Part shown: positions 63,625 to 64,000 of the stretch, piece by piece
Position numbering within the stretch: the stretch's first letter is position 1
Layout of the letters: each line of letters opens with the position of its first letter
The notes under the pieces: model-generated
Databases searched by the model: none
Told to the model about the DNA's origin: nothing
Seen by the model: the letters and a program-made list of their open reading frames with translations, nothing else
NCBI RefSeq assembly: GCF_000317025.1
Contig: NC_019689.1
Location: 1,899,501-1,963,500, forward strand
Length of the DNA stretch: 64,000 nucleotides
Origin: Pleurocapsa sp. PCC 7327
GTDB taxonomy: Bacteria; Cyanobacteriota; Cyanobacteriia; Cyanobacteriales; Microcystaceae
Direction of reading: 5' to 3'
Translations under genes and position numbers: made by a program

Positions 63625-64000
63625 ATGGGTTCGAGCGCGAACGCACCTCTATCGACTCCCAAACGGGAGGATTTGCCACTTTCACAAGAGCCAGATGCCC
63701 AACAGTTGGACAATATTAAAGCTCATTTAGACATTATATTAATGGCTCTAGAGGCTCTGACTAAGATCGGCTCGGAGGAAGTACTCAAAGCAGCCCAAGA
63801 GCTAAAATTGGAATCAATTATCGCCGATCGCGTCGAACTGTGGCGCTTGCGCCAGTCGAATCCATTGCGCAAGAGTTCGGGCGGGCGAAAAAAACTGGAT
63901 GTAGAAGAAGCGCGATCGCTCGTTCTGATTATCTGCTACCTTGCTAGGGGGCACCACGAATTAATTCGTCGCGCGGTAACGTTACTAGAGCAAATCACCG
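63625..64000 (+). CDS. Hypothetical protein, partial at right edge
   Basis: An uninterrupted frame from ATG 63625 to the edge gives 125 residues: a disordered N-terminus, then a helical region (NIKAHLDIILMALEALTKIGSEEVLKAAQELKLESIIADRVELWRLRQSNPLRKSSGGRKKLDVEEARSLVLIICYLARGHHELIRRAVTLLEQI). The basic SSGGRKKLDVEEAR segment resembles a nucleic-acid- or protein-binding helix. It lies about 115 bases after the coiled-coil gene on the same strand. Family unknown. Confidence 0.65.
   Translation, partial: MGSSANAPLSTPKREDLPLSQEPDAQQLDNIKAHLDIILMALEALTKIGSEEVLKAAQELKLESIIADRVELWRLRQSNPLRKSSGGRKKLDVEEARSLVLIICYLARGHHELIRRAVTLLEQIT

Noticed and set aside
1-64000. tRNA, rRNA or CRISPR array
   Set aside because: No conserved T-arm, rRNA signature or regularly spaced repeats were seen on either strand; a covariance-model search would be decisive.

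Overview
The window is chromosomal DNA from a cyanobacterium. The evidence is the very frequent HIP1 octamer GCGATCGC, together with ycf4, pcyA, a helical carotenoid protein gene, a GH100 neutral invertase, a UPF0182 protein and a CheA-like kinase of the cyanobacterial split type. The gene set and moderate G+C suggest a unicellular or baeocyte-type lineage, but I cannot name a genus from sequence alone. There are no rRNA, tRNA or CRISPR features and no prophage.

Layout. 1-2.2 kb: a glycosyltransferase running off the left edge and a decayed DUF2029 mannosyltransferase-like gene. 2.3-9.1 kb: gyrA, a Gly/Glu-repeat lipoprotein, a PKHD hydroxylase, a BrkB membrane protein, a lipid kinase and a rhomboid protease. 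9.8-14.9 kb: a stress-flavoured stretch with a GlsB-like gene cut by TGA, a membrane Ser protease of the SDH/ClpP fold, a helical carotenoid protein gene cut by TAA, a divergent Mn-catalase, and a Met/Pro-rich zinc-ribbon protein. 14.9-20.8 kb: pcyA, tatA, a thioredoxin-TPR protein, GT25, a KAS-like synthase, a cyclophilin lipoprotein and ycf4. 21-28.7 kb: a six-bladed YWTD propeller, GT4, a dead VOC gene, an unusual cNMP/degenerate-AAA/polyferredoxin fusion, a short cassette bounded by a second copy of that gene's 3' end, and a frameshifted histone-deacetylase-like gene. 28.8-39.2 kb: purK with a pentapeptide-repeat gene, Na+/H+ antiporter, neutral invertase with a membrane partner, AI-2E exporter, methyltransferase, APC permease and OB-fold protein. 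39.6-48 kb: UspA, UPF0182, a gene graveyard, gltX, acylphosphatase, an HdrB-like protein and an adenosine deaminase-like protein. 48.2-54.2 kb: a CheA-like hybrid kinase without Hpt, then a TnpB-type IS that has itself been hit by an IS5-family element. 54.2-64 kb: era, an aspartoacylase-like gene, VWA protein, flippase, CHASE2-GGDEF-EAL, a TM-anchored coiled protein, and a partial gene at the right edge.

The outstanding overall signal is decay. Besides the two IS elements, at least seven genes are broken by one or two small changes: DUF2029, GlsB-like, helical carotenoid protein, VOC, histone deacetylase-like, antiporter fragment, and an unidentified minus-strand gene. Housekeeping genes (gyrA, gltX, era, purK, pcyA, ycf4, tatA) are intact. 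This looks like relaxed selection on accessory functions, although some single-base frameshifts in homopolymers could be sequencing errors.

The most novel object is the fusion protein at 23816-26347. It puts a cyclic-nucleotide-type sensor and a sigma54-activator-shaped domain that has lost its ATPase and GAFTGA motifs onto a NapH/NosR-like iron-sulfur membrane module, suggesting a redox or electron-transfer protein with an adapted, non-transcriptional AAA module.
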